Below, piece after piece: positions 9,462 through 17,527 of a stretch of 64,000 nucleotides of DNA (the first letter of the stretch is position 1; each line of letters begins with the position of its first letter). The notes below the pieces were generated by a model. It saw only the letters and a list, made by a program, of their open reading frames with translations. It was not told the origin of the DNA and did no database searches. A program made the translations under genes and the position numbers. The DNA is from an uncultured Steroidobacter sp. GTDB lineage: Bacteria; Pseudomonadota; Gammaproteobacteria; Steroidobacterales; Steroidobacteraceae. The stretch is taken from assembly GCA_938008435.1 (NCBI GenBank), contig CALLKK010000023.1:14116-78115 (forward strand). Reading direction: 5' to 3'.

Positions 9462-10499
9462 TTACGGGACGACCTGGTCGATGATGATATTCAAAGACGT
9501 GCTCCCTTTGCCAAAGTCGAGCTCGGCCTGCCCGAAGAAATCGCCGCTTTGGGCTTGCGGACTGCCGGAACGCGACAGTCGCGCTACGACTTCGACGCGC
9601 GGCACGGAGGCCAGCGTCCGCGACGGCATCATGGCATCGCGCTCGCTCAGGCGCACGGTGCGCGGCAAGTCGGCCGAGCTCAGGCGTTGCACGGCAAGCG
9701 GCGGGCCGCCTGCCGGATCGCGTGCGAGCACGAACAAGGGAAGCTCCGTGTCGAGCTGCTGCTGAATATGCGGCGCGATGGTGATCGACACATCGATCGT
9801 GCGGCCCGTCCCCGCGCCTGCCGACTGCGACGGAGCTCCCGCAACGCCGAGTTGCTCGTTGAGATCGTCGATCTGCCGCTGCAGGATCGAGCGCACTTCC
9901 GGCGGCGGATTCTGCGCCACGAGCAGCTGCAGGCGGTCCCGGCTGAGCTCCAGCTTGCCTTCCTGCATGGCGGCCATGGCGCTGTAAAACAATGCTTTCG
10001 GGTGATTCGGCGCAATGCCGAGCGCCTCCTCGAGAAGCTCGCCAGCGCGTCCGCCGAGTGCAGAGCGATCGCTGAGCACCAGCGCTTCGGCGAGTCCGAC
10101 GAGCGCGTCGGGATTGCCGCCGCCGGTCAATGCATTGGCACGCTCGAAGGCAGCGACCGCATCGGCGGGTCGCCCCACTTCCACATACGCACGCCCGAGC
10201 AACAGCCAGCTCTCGAAGTCGTCAGGACGTTCCTTCGCGCGCGCTTCGATCTGCCGCAAGACTTGGTCGACTTCGCTTACCTGCGCCGATTGGCGCTTGG
10301 CGGGATCCCAGCTCCAGTTGCTCAGCGTCGCGTACAAGGTGACGGCAAGCAGCGGCAGCAAGACCGCGACGATTGCGGTGGCAACGCCGCGCTCGGTGCG
10401 GTTCGTGCTCTCTTCGGTTCGAGTGCGCCAGAGCGGAACGAGGATCCACGAGAGCGCTGCCGCGAGCATCGCGGCACAGACGATCACGAATGCAGTCAC
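9462..10499 (-). CDS. ccmI: Cytochrome c biogenesis protein CcmI (CycH)
   Basis: CcmI holds apocytochrome c for the heme ligation complex of System I. The protein has two N-terminal membrane segments (about residues 2-22 and 42-60) and then a periplasmic TPR region in which LLLGRAYVEVGRPADAVAAF is one clear repeat. The C-terminal part contains beta-rich sequence typical of the CycH-type extension. At 345 residues it is full length. The start codon is GTG, overlapping the ccmH stop (GTGA). It is the last gene of the ccm operon. Confidence 0.88.
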   Translation of the reverse strand: MTAFVIVCAAMLAAALSWILVPLWRTRTEESTNRTERGVATAIVAVLLPLLAVTLYATLSNWSWDPAKRQSAQVSEVDQVLRQIEARAKERPDDFESWLLLGRAYVEVGRPADAVAAFERANALTGGGNPDALVGLAEALVLSDRSALGGRAGELLEEALGIAPNHPKALFYSAMAAMQEGKLELSRDRLQLLVAQNPPPEVRSILQRQIDDLNEQLGVAGAPSQSAGAGTGRTIDVSITIAPHIQQQLDTELPLFVLARDPAGGPPLAVQRLSSADLPRTVRLSERDAMMPSRTLASVPRVEVVARLSRSGSPQAQSGDFFGQAELDFGKGSTSLNIIIDQVVP

Positions 10500-10927
10500 G
10501 AGTCACCCAGACCAGGGTCGGAAGGATCGTCTTCCGGCAAGCGCGATTTGCGCGCGATGACCACAGCAGCGGCGGTGATGCCGCTGATGAGGAAGAGCAC
10601 GGGCGCCATCCACAGCAGCAGCGTGCGGCGTTTCACGGGCGGCTTATACAGCACGTAATCGCCGTAGCGGTCCGTCATGTATTGGAAGATCTCTTCATCG
10701 GTCTTGCCCGCTGCGATCAGGTCACGCAACTGTCGGCGCAAATCCGCGGCCAGCGAAGCATTGGAGTCTGCGATCGTCTCGCTCCGACATTGCAAGCAGC
10801 GCAGCTCGCGCGTGAGGCGCTCGTAGCGCGCCTGCAGTTCCGGATCGTCGAACGCGGGGCCGGGATCGATGGCAAATGCGGGCGATGCGAATGCGACCAA
10901 GATCGCCGTGCAAAGCAACGCTCTCAT
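10496..10927 (-). CDS. ccmH: Cytochrome c biogenesis protein CcmH
   Basis: This periplasmic thiol oxidoreductase keeps the CXXCH motif of apocytochrome c reduced for heme attachment. From the ATG at 10927 it is 143 residues: a signal peptide ending near AFA|IDP, the redox motif RCLQC (Cys44 and Cys47), a helical periplasmic domain, and one C-terminal membrane anchor (about 103-125). An apparent N-terminal extension to 11086 is arginine-rich shadow sequence and is rejected, since ATG 10927 overlaps the ccmG stop as ATGA. Length and layout match the short CcmH form paired with a separate CcmI. Confidence 0.9.
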   Translation of the reverse strand: MRALLCTAILVAFASPAFAIDPGPAFDDPELQARYERLTRELRCLQCRSETIADSNASLAADLRRQLRDLIAAGKTDEEIFQYMTDRYGDYVLYKPPVKRRTLLLWMAPVLFLISGITAAAVVIARKSRLPEDDPSDPGLGDS

Positions 10928-11511
10928 CCGTCGACGCCTCCTTCGCGACCGAGCTTCGGTACGAAATCCCGTTCCCAATCCGCGATCGTGAGCGGACCGG
11001 TGTGTTTGTGCACGACGAATCCGCGCTCGTCGATCAGGAAGGTTTCCGGTGCGCCGTACACGCCGAAATCGATTGCAACCTTCCACATCTGATCGAACAG
11101 GCAGATGTCATAGGGATTGCCGAGCTCGCTCAGCCACCGCAGCCCGAGCTGAATTTCGCTCAGCACTTGCTCCAGCGGCAACGGATTGCCTTGCAGGTCA
11201 GCGAGCGCCCCTTGCGGGACCGTGAGCCCGACGATGGGAATCTGCCCGCGCCGAGCGATCTCGAGCAATGCAGGATGCTCCTGCTGACAACCCTCGCACC
11301 ACGGCCCCCAGACGTTGACGAGATACTTGCGGCCCGCGAATTGCTCGCTCGAAACGAGCTCCGTCGGATCCTCGAGGCGCGGCAACTCGAAGCGCGGCGC
11401 CGGCTTGCCGATGAGCGGCGACGGCAGAGTCTGTTTATCGGTGTGTAGCCCGACGACGAAGAAGCCGACGAGCACGGCAAACACACCGGCGGGAATCAAG
11501 TAACGCCACAT
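10924..11511 (-). CDS. ccmG: Thiol:disulfide interchange protein CcmG/DsbE
   Basis: This membrane-anchored thioredoxin-like protein reduces apocytochrome c in the periplasm. It has an N-terminal anchor (residues 4-22), the conserved GKPAPRFELP segment, and the active site WGPWCEGC (Cys72 and Cys75). Downstream is GAPETFLIDERG with the cis-proline region typical of the TlpA/DsbE group. The 195-residue length is normal. It sits between ccmF (10-base gap) and ccmH (ATGA overlap). CEGC differs from the more common CPTC or CVPC between the cysteines but keeps the motif. Confidence 0.9.
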   Translation of the reverse strand: MWRYLIPAGVFAVLVGFFVVGLHTDKQTLPSPLIGKPAPRFELPRLEDPTELVSSEQFAGRKYLVNVWGPWCEGCQQEHPALLEIARRGQIPIVGLTVPQGALADLQGNPLPLEQVLSEIQLGLRWLSELGNPYDICLFDQMWKVAIDFGVYGAPETFLIDERGFVVHKHTGPLTIADWERDFVPKLGREGGVDG

Positions 11512-11521
11512 GCATCTGACC

Positions 11522-13477
11522 TCAAGCAGGCTTTGCGTCGGCCGCGACCGGCTGAGTCGCCTCCGCTGCGACGCGCTGACGATAGCGACGGTCGCATGCG
11601 GCGACGAGGCCGCCCAACGCGGTGATGAAGGCGCCGAGCCAGATGAATCGCACCATCGGCTTGTACTGCAGCCGCAGGCTCCACGCGCCCTCGCCGAGAG
11701 GATCGCCCATCGCCACGAATAGATCGCGATTCCATGTGCCGTCGATGCCGGCCTCGGTCATCGGATTCTGCTGCACTCGATAGACGCGCTTCTGCGGATA
11801 CACGACGGCGACCTGCTGGCCGTCGCGAGTCACGACGATCTCGGCCTCGACCGCGCGGTAGTTCGGGCCTTCGACATTGCGCAACTCGTTCATCGTGAAC
11901 ACGAAGCCGGCGTGTTCCGCGCTCTGTCCGGGCGCGAGGCTGATGTCGGCTTCCTTTTTGTACGACTCGACGACGGTCGCGCCGAGGATGAAAAGCGCCA
12001 AGCCGAAGTGCGCAAGGCTCATACCCAGCACGCTCGCCGACAAGCTGTGCCCTTTACGAAGCCTGTCGATGGGCTCGATGAGGGACGCGAACGCGATCCA
12101 GAGCGCCACGACGATACCGACGCTGCTCAGCACCGAGCGCCATCCGTACACGGCAATCGGGATCGTGGTGCCGAGCAGGAGCGCGAGCACGAGCAACGCG
12201 ATCAAGAGGCGTTTCGTCCGGCCGAAGGAAGCGCGCTTCCACGAGGCATGCATGCCCGGAGCCAGCAGGAACGCGAGCGGCAGCATCGGAATCAAGAAGG
12301 CGACGTTGAACCAGGGTGCGCCGACCGAAATTTTCCCCAGTCCGAGCGCGTCGACGAACATCGGGTACAGCGTGCCGAGCAAGATCAGCACGGTCGCCAC
12401 GACCAGGAGGATGTTGTTGAAGAGCAGAAAGCTCTCGCGCGAGACGAGCGCAAAGCCTGCCTGCGAGGTGAAGTGCTGCGCACGCCAACCGTACAAACCC
12501 AGCGCCGTGCCGATGCACAGCCCGAGGAATACCAGGATGAACAAGCCGCGGCTCGGATCGCTCGCGAAGGCGTGCACCGACTCGATGACGCCCGAGCGCA
12601 CGAGGAATGTGCCGAGCAGCGACAAGGAGAAGGCGGTGATCGACAGCAGCAGCGTCCAGCTCTTGAACAAGCCGCGCTTCTCGGTGACGGCCAGCGAATG
12701 AATGAGCGCCGTACCGATCAGCCACGGCATGAACGACGCGTTCTCGACCGGATCCCAGAACCACCAGCCGCCCCAGCCGAGCTCGTAGTACGCCCACCAG
12801 CTCCCGAGCGCGATTCCGATGGTGAGGAACATCCACGCGATGGTCGCCCACGGTCGCACCCAGCGGGCCCATAGCGAATCGAGCTTGCCGGCCAGCATCG
12901 CGGCGACGGCGAATGCAAACGGTACCGACATGCCGACATAGCCGATGTAGAGCATCGGCGGATGCAGCGCGAGCGCGGGATCTTGCAAGAGCGGGTTGAG
13001 ATCGCGTCCGTCCGTTGCGGCCGGCCACAAGCGCTCGAACGGATTGGAAGTCGTCAGGATGAACAGCGCGAAGCCCGCGCTGATCACGCCGAGCACGCCG
13101 ACGACACGGCTGGTGATTACCTGCGGCAGGCTGCGGCTGAAAGCGACGACGGACAGCGTCCAAAGCGCCTGCGCGAGCAACCACAGCAAGAGCGAGCCTT
13201 CATGCGCGCCCCACACGGCGGCGAAGCGGTAGAACGTCGGCAGCGCGGAGTTCGAGTTCTGTGCGACGTAGAGGACCGAAAAATCGTTGACGTAGAACGC
13301 GTACGCCAAGCACGCAAAGGCCATGGCGGCGAACACGAATTGTCCGGTAGCCGCCTTGGTCGAGGCGTCCATCCAGTGCGTCTTATTATAGGCGGCACCG
13401 ACGAGGCCGAAGAACGCCTGGGGCAGTGCCAAGCAGAACGCCAGGATGAGCGCGAAATGGCCTAGCTCAGCGATCAT
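11522..13477 (-). CDS. ccmF: Heme lyase subunit CcmF
   Basis: CcmF is the polytopic membrane protein that, with CcmH and CcmI, ligates heme to apocytochrome c. It is 651 residues with about 14-15 hydrophobic segments and contains the tryptophan-rich heme-handling motif GWGGWWFWDPVENASFMPW at about residues 235-253. That motif is shared with the CcmC/CcsA heme-handling superfamily. The start is ATG 13477, 24 bases after ccmE. The length matches family members. It acts in the inner membrane with its active face in the periplasm. Confidence 0.95.
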   Translation of the reverse strand: MIAELGHFALILAFCLALPQAFFGLVGAAYNKTHWMDASTKAATGQFVFAAMAFACLAYAFYVNDFSVLYVAQNSNSALPTFYRFAAVWGAHEGSLLLWLLAQALWTLSVVAFSRSLPQVITSRVVGVLGVISAGFALFILTTSNPFERLWPAATDGRDLNPLLQDPALALHPPMLYIGYVGMSVPFAFAVAAMLAGKLDSLWARWVRPWATIAWMFLTIGIALGSWWAYYELGWGGWWFWDPVENASFMPWLIGTALIHSLAVTEKRGLFKSWTLLLSITAFSLSLLGTFLVRSGVIESVHAFASDPSRGLFILVFLGLCIGTALGLYGWRAQHFTSQAGFALVSRESFLLFNNILLVVATVLILLGTLYPMFVDALGLGKISVGAPWFNVAFLIPMLPLAFLLAPGMHASWKRASFGRTKRLLIALLVLALLLGTTIPIAVYGWRSVLSSVGIVVALWIAFASLIEPIDRLRKGHSLSASVLGMSLAHFGLALFILGATVVESYKKEADISLAPGQSAEHAGFVFTMNELRNVEGPNYRAVEAEIVVTRDGQQVAVVYPQKRVYRVQQNPMTEAGIDGTWNRDLFVAMGDPLGEGAWSLRLQYKPMVRFIWLGAFITALGGLVAACDRRYRQRVAAEATQPVAADAKPA

Positions 13478-13501
13478 GAATCCTCGCGGCGCGCCATGAG
13501 G

Positions 13502-13978
13502 TCACGGCGCTTCGTTCTCGACGGTGGACGTGGCGATCGGTGTGGTGACCCGCTTGTCGCCTTGCTTGCGCAGCGTATCGGCGACGTCGGGCGGCATGTA
13601 GTTCTCGTCGTGCTTGGCGAGCACTTCTTCCGCAACGAACACGCCATCCGCCCCGAGCTTGCCGCGCGCGACGATGCCCTGCCCCTCGCGGAACAAGTCC
13701 GGCAGCACGCCGGTGTAGCTCACGACGATGTCGTTCTCGTAGTCCGTGAGGACGAAGCGCGCTTCGAGGCTGCCCGGCTCGCGTTTGAAGCTTCCGGCGG
13801 TCACCATGCCGCCGACGCGGAACACGCGATCGCGCGGCGCTTCGCCGGCCGAGACCTGGGTGGGCGTGTAGTAATAAAGAAGGTTTTCCTGGAAGGCGGT
13901 CAACGCGAGCACGACCGCCCCGGCGACGCCGAGCAGCATCAGCCCAACGAGGATCAGGCGGCGACGACGCGGCGTCAT
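13502..13978 (-). CDS. ccmE: Heme chaperone CcmE
   Basis: CcmE receives heme from CcmC as a covalent adduct on a histidine and passes it to CcmF. The protein (158 residues) has a basic cytoplasmic tip, one membrane anchor (about 8-29) and an OB-fold periplasmic domain. The heme-binding segment AKHDENYMP places the reactive histidine at residue 123, with the nearby tyrosine present. The C-terminal tail is flexible and polar. Its ATG overlaps the ccmD stop as ATGA. Confidence 0.95.
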   Translation of the reverse strand: MTPRRRRLILVGLMLLGVAGAVVLALTAFQENLLYYYTPTQVSAGEAPRDRVFRVGGMVTAGSFKREPGSLEARFVLTDYENDIVVSYTGVLPDLFREGQGIVARGKLGADGVFVAEEVLAKHDENYMPPDVADTLRKQGDKRVTTPIATSTVENEAP

Positions 13979-14142
13979 GTGTCGCTACCCGTCTGAGTGC
14001 GGGCGCGCCGTTGCGCTTTGACGATCTCCTCGCCCAGCGTCATCCGCGCCTGCCAAGCGTTATAAATAAGGACCGCGAACGTGAGCAGGAAACAGGACCA
14101 GACGTACGGTCCGTAACCGCTCATGTAAAGAAAGTCCTGCAA
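13975..14142 (-). CDS. ccmD: Heme exporter protein CcmD
   Basis: This short gene lies between ccmC and ccmE and encodes 55 residues. CcmD stabilises the CcmABC-heme-CcmE complex. The translation has the diagnostic start LQDFLYMSGYGPYVW, a single membrane helix, and then a basic cytoplasmic tail (KAQRRARTQ). I place the start at the TTG at 14142, which has a GCGGAGAC ribosome site about eight bases away and keeps the conserved DFLxMSGYG head. An internal ATG at 14124 would remove it. The stop overlaps ccmE (ATGA); the start lies two bases after the ccmC stop. Confidence 0.88.
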   Translation of the reverse strand: MQDFLYMSGYGPYVWSCFLLTFAVLIYNAWQARMTLGEEIVKAQRRARTQTGSDT

Positions 14143-14144
14143 GT

Positions 14145-14882
14145 CTATGTCTCCGCGTCAATTTCCGACAGCCAGCTCGCGTTGCGCTCGCGCCGCAGAA
14201 TCTCGCTGCGGATTCTGTCGCACATCACGGCGGCGAAGTAGAGCACAAATCCGAGCATCATGACCAAGAGCGGCCAGAGCATCGAGCCGTGAATCGAGGG
14301 CGCGCTCAACTTCGAGATGCTGGGCCCTTGATGCAGGCTGTTCCACCAGACGACGGAGTACTTCACGATCGGGACATTGACGACACCGACGATCGCCAGG
14401 ATGGCGCTGGCGCGGTCGGCCCGCTGCGTATCGTCGAACGAGGCGCGCAGCGCCATGTACCCGAGGTACAGGAACAGCAGGATCAGCTCCGAAGTAAGCC
14501 GCGGATCCCATTCCCACCACGTGCCCCACATGGGCTTGCCGTAAATCGAGCCGGTCGCGAGCGTGAGCACCGTGAACCAAGCGCCGATCGGCGCGCACGC
14601 GGCCGCAAATGCATGCGCGAGCTTCATACGCCATATAAGTCCGATCGCTGCTCCGACGGCCATCGCGACATAGACCATCAATGACAGCGATGCGCTCGGC
14701 ACATGGACGTACAGAATGCGGAATGCATCCTTTTGCTGATAGTCCTCCGGCGCCAGCACCAAGCCGCCGAAAGTGCCAATCGCGATCAGCAGCACGGCCG
14801 GCCAGAAGAACCAGGGACGCAGGCGGCCTGCCGTACGGAACGCGTGCGGCGGCGAGCTCAACTTGTGAAACCAGAGCCACAT
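14145..14882 (-). CDS. ccmC: Heme exporter/translocase CcmC
   Basis: CcmC is the six-helix inner-membrane protein that presents heme to CcmE. The 245-residue product has the signature MWGTWWEWDPRLTSELILLF at about residues 118-137, the WWD-type heme motif, with periplasmic histidines in YVHVPSA and SLHQGPSI. Length and topology are as expected. Downstream it is coupled to ccmD; upstream lies a 157-base gap after ccmB in which I see no gene. Confidence 0.95.
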   Translation of the reverse strand: MWLWFHKLSSPPHAFRTAGRLRPWFFWPAVLLIAIGTFGGLVLAPEDYQQKDAFRILYVHVPSASLSLMVYVAMAVGAAIGLIWRMKLAHAFAAACAPIGAWFTVLTLATGSIYGKPMWGTWWEWDPRLTSELILLFLYLGYMALRASFDDTQRADRASAILAIVGVVNVPIVKYSVVWWNSLHQGPSISKLSAPSIHGSMLWPLLVMMLGFVLYFAAVMCDRIRSEILRRERNASWLSEIDAET

Positions 14883-15039
14883 ACTGCTAGGCGGTCAATG
14901 GGCGGAAAGTGAATGGCGCTCGGCAGGAGGCGCCGCGCGCTGCTCTGAGCTTGCGGCAATGAATCGAGATCGTGAGTTCGAATCGAAGGGATGCACGTGG
15001 ACCGATTGTACCGAACCCCCGCCGGTAAGCTGCACCCGT

Positions 15040-15726
15040 TTACGTTTCTACGCTGATGCGCATCGCCGCCGCCATCGCGATCGGTCCCAGGCTCGCGAAC
15101 AGCAGCAACAGCGCTGCCATCAAGTTTAGCGGACCGACGACGCTTTCACCCTGCATCGCCAAGTCCACCGCTCGCGCGCCGAAGATCAGCACCGGCATCT
15201 CGAGCGGCAACACGAGCAGTGCGAGCAGCACGTTGCCGCGGCGAACCGCGACGGTGAGCGCCGCGCCGATCGCGCCGAGAATACTGAGGCTGCCCGTGCC
15301 GAGCGCGAGCGAAAGCGCCAGAACGGGCCACACGGATGCGGGCAGGCCGAGCGCTGTCCCGACGACCGGCGACATCAGCACGAGCGGCAGGCCGGAGAGC
15401 AGCCAGTGCGTGAACGTCTTCGCGAGCAGCAAGATCGACAGCGGCTGCGCGGACAAGGCCCACTGCTCCATCGTGCCGTCCTCGACATCGGGCCGGAACA
15501 AGGATTCGAGCGAGAGGAGCGACGCGAGCATCGCCGCCACCCACACGACGCCTGGAGCGATGCGGCGGAGCTCATCGAGCGCCGGGCTGATCGCGAGCGG
15601 AAAGAGCGTCGTGACGATCACGAAGAAGATGAGCGGCTGGACGACCTGATCCCAATGGCGCACGGCCAACTTGAGGTCGCGCGCGACGATGAGTCGCATG
15701 ATGCCGAGCAAACCAGGCGCGCTCAT
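15040..15726 (-). CDS. ccmB: Heme ABC exporter permease CcmB
   Basis: CcmB is the membrane subunit of the CcmAB ABC transporter, which releases holo-CcmE from CcmC. The protein from ATG 15726 is 228 residues with six hydrophobic helices and family segments such as RDVKLA-like RDLKLAVRHWDQVVQPL and DVEDGTMEQWALSAQPL. An open frame continues upstream to 15828 but is a shadow of ccmA; ATG 15726 overlaps the ccmA stop (ATGA). A second start at MRLIVARDL, nine codons in, is also possible. Confidence 0.92.
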   Translation of the reverse strand: MSAPGLLGIMRLIVARDLKLAVRHWDQVVQPLIFFVIVTTLFPLAISPALDELRRIAPGVVWVAAMLASLLSLESLFRPDVEDGTMEQWALSAQPLSILLLAKTFTHWLLSGLPLVLMSPVVGTALGLPASVWPVLALSLALGTGSLSILGAIGAALTVAVRRGNVLLALLVLPLEMPVLIFGARAVDLAMQGESVVGPLNLMAALLLLFASLGPIAMAAAMRISVET

Positions 15727-16370
15727 GCCGCAAGCTCCAATGTGCGTACGTTCGGCCGCCCGGTGAGCAACAGCTGATGAGCCGCCGTGAGGACTGCCCC
15801 GCCTCGCTCGAGATGCTCGGCAACGCAACGCTCGAACAGCTCGATGCCCGCCACGTCGAGATTCGTGATCGGCTCATCGAGGATCCAGAGCGTGGCGTTC
15901 GTGAGCAGGACGCGGGCAATGGCGAGCCGACGTTTTTGCCCCGCCGACAACGCGCGCGCCGGCAGATCGGCGCAGTGTGCGATCTGCACGCGTGCGAGCG
16001 TATCGAGCAGCATCTCGTCGGTGACCGTGCAGCGCAGGCCCACGGAGAAGCGGAGATTCTCCAGCGCTGTCAGGTCGTTCTTGAGGGCATTCGCATGCGC
16101 GAGATACGCAAGGGCACGCTGGTAGACGTCGCGACACTCGCTGATCGGTCGTCCTTCCCAGTGCACCTCGCCCGACTCCATCGGCAGCAGCCCTGCCAGG
16201 CAACGCAGCAAGCTCGTCTTGCCGACGCCGTTCGGTCCCACAATCTGCAGCAGCTCGCCGCGCTGGAGCGTGAGATTCACGCCGCGAAGCAAATGCTTGT
16301 CGCCGCGCCAGAGATGCACTGCGCTCGCCCGAAGCAGCGGCGCGGTCGAGTCGGAAGACGGTTGCGACAT
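15723..16370 (-). CDS. ccmA: Heme ABC exporter ATP-binding protein CcmA
   Basis: CcmA is the cytoplasmic ATPase of the CcmAB transporter, the first gene of the nine-gene ccm operon here. It is 215 residues with a complete nucleotide-binding domain: Walker A GPNGVGKTS (Lys51), the signature LSAGQKRRLAIARV, Walker B LWILDEP, and the switch histidine in TAAHQ. The operon promoter should lie between 16370 and the divergent tRNA-Leu gene at 16509, but I could not pick a clear minus-strand box. Confidence 0.93.
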   Translation of the reverse strand: MSQPSSDSTAPLLRASAVHLWRGDKHLLRGVNLTLQRGELLQIVGPNGVGKTSLLRCLAGLLPMESGEVHWEGRPISECRDVYQRALAYLAHANALKNDLTALENLRFSVGLRCTVTDEMLLDTLARVQIAHCADLPARALSAGQKRRLAIARVLLTNATLWILDEPITNLDVAGIELFERCVAEHLERGGAVLTAAHQLLLTGRPNVRTLELAA

Positions 16371-16484
16371 TCGTGGTGCGGTCGTGCGAAGTCCCGTGTG
16401 TTCGATGCCCTCGGGGTCTCGGGCGCGCGCAGTGTAGCACTTGGGCGTAAGGTCACGGACGAGCGGCGAAGTCGACGGCGTGCC

Positions 16485-16493
16485 TGCTACAAT
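16485..16493 (+). promoter_or_regulatory. Extended -10 promoter element of tRNA-Leu
   Basis: TGCTACAAT is an extended -10 box (TGn plus TACAAT) ending 15 bases before the mature tRNA. No good -35 box is visible about 17 bases upstream, which fits an extended -10 promoter. Start-site spacing suggests a very short 5' leader. Confidence 0.5.
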
Positions 16494-16508
16494 CGCGCCC
16501 GCTTCCCT

Positions 16509-16881
16509 GCCCGGGTGGCGAAATTGGTAGACGCAAGGGACTTAACGCGATTTGAGCACCCGCTGCGGAAACGGGCGGCGTGAATAGGGTCAAATTCGGG
16601 GGAACAGCACCGCGCTCAGGCGCGCCTGCAATCCCGAGCTAAGCCTCGAAGCGATGGGCAGCCGAGTTCGTCGTCGGTCGTAATCCTGACCGCTACGGCT
16701 GCCGCCACAATCGCACGAGGAAAGTGTAGAGACTTGACGGCCCTCGCCTAACGCTGACGACGAGTCACGGCGAAGAGAAAGTCCAGACCACAAATGAGCC
16801 TGCTCAGCAGCGAAAGCTGTAGTGGTACGAAAATCCCTCGGAGGCGACTCCGTACCGGTTCGAGTCCGGTCCCGGGCACCA
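16509..16881 (+). tRNA. tRNA-Leu(UAA) interrupted by a group I intron
   Basis: The two exons are 16509-16543 and 16830-16881, together an 87-base tRNA with encoded CCA. Joined, they fold perfectly: acceptor GCCCGGG/CCCGGGC, D stem GCG/CGC, anticodon stem AGGGA/TCCCT with loop CTTAAAA (anticodon TAA), a long variable arm CGGAGGCGACTCCG as leucine tRNAs have, and T arm ACCGG/CCGGT. Unspliced, the gene cannot make a tRNA because 286 bases separate the second and third halves of the anticodon loop. The insertion point is after U34, exactly as in the cyanobacterial and plastid tRNA-Leu(UAA) introns. Confidence 0.93.
16544..16829 (+). ncRNA. Group I self-splicing intron (IC3-like) in tRNA-Leu(UAA)
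   Basis: This 286-base insertion has the conserved core of a group I ribozyme in order: P element about 16595-16605 (TTCGGGGGAAC), Q element 16630-16645 (AATCCCGAGCTAAGCC), R element 16724-16740 (GTGTAGAGACTTGACGG) and S element 16773-16784 (AAGAGAAAGTCC). It begins after a U and ends in G (16829), the omega-G. A short guide GAG at 16554-16556 can pair with exon CUU to give the U-G wobble at the 5' splice site. The P/Q/R/S segments resemble those of the Anabaena tRNA-Leu intron as I recall it. It encodes no homing endonuclease. The intron should remove itself with a guanosine cofactor. Confidence 0.9.
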
Positions 16882-17088
16882 GTTGATTTTCGCTGGTCCT
16901 CATCCTTCGCTGCGATTCGTCTTCAGATTGCAGCAATCTCGTCCGACGTCCTAAGCCCGCGTTTTTCTTGATGGTTTGTGCGATATCCAGCGCGTGAATA
17001 GTTGCTCTGCGGCTGCATTGCATAGTTTCTTTTGCGCGTTGCTCGCCTATGCTGCGGCGGGGAGACAAACAACCACGAGGTCTAGACG

Positions 17089-17427
17089 ATGGCGGGGAAA
17101 TACGAGATCAAGCGCGCTGGTGCTGGCGGTGCGCAGTACATGTTCAATCTGAAAGCAGGTAACGGCGAAGTCATCCTCACGAGCGAGCTCTATCAAGCGA
17201 AGGCGGGCGCGGAGAACGGCATCAAGTCCGTGCAGAAGAATTCGCCCAACGACGATCGCTATGAGCGCAAGACGGCCAGCAACGGTCAGCACTATTTCGT
17301 GCTCGTCGCGGGTAACGGCGAGGTGACCGGGCGCAGCGAGCTGTACACCACCTCTCAGGCTCGGGACAAAGGCATCGAGTCCTGCAAGGTCAACGGGCCA
17401 ACGACGCGTGTCGACGATCTGACTTGA
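17089..17427 (+). CDS. YegP-family protein, two DUF1508 repeats
   Basis: This small cytoplasmic protein (112 residues) is built from two copies of the DUF1508/YegP fold. The first repeat is centred on AGNGEVILTSELY (about residues 24-36) and the second on AGNGEVTGRSELYTT (about 73-87). The paired GNGE...SELY spacing is diagnostic. Family members are widespread; their biochemical role is not established and stress association is only reported by correlation. It stands alone, with a GC-rich hairpin just after the stop. Confidence 0.9.
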   Translation: MAGKYEIKRAGAGGAQYMFNLKAGNGEVILTSELYQAKAGAENGIKSVQKNSPNDDRYERKTASNGQHYFVLVAGNGEVTGRSELYTTSQARDKGIESCKVNGPTTRVDDLT

Positions 17428-17434
17428 TCGTGCG

Positions 17435-17460
17435 AACAGGGGGCCTTGTGGCCCCCTGTT
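17435..17460 (+). terminator. Hairpin terminator after YegP-like gene
   Basis: AACAGGGGGCC and GGCCCCCTGTT form an 11-bp perfect stem around a TTGT loop, eight bases after the stop codon. The following GTTGTTATC is only moderately T-rich, so it may need Rho or may serve both directions. Confidence 0.65.
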
Positions 17461-17527
17461 GTTATCACTCGTCCGCTGCTGTTTCTCGCGCGGCTCTAGG
17501 ATGCGTTCGAGTCTTCTCGAACGCGCC

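Noticed and set aside
15777..16583. Plus-strand frame reading through the tRNA-Leu 5' exon
   Set aside because: It is antisense to ccmA and ends within the tRNA/intron; the tRNA and ribozyme explain the sequence better.
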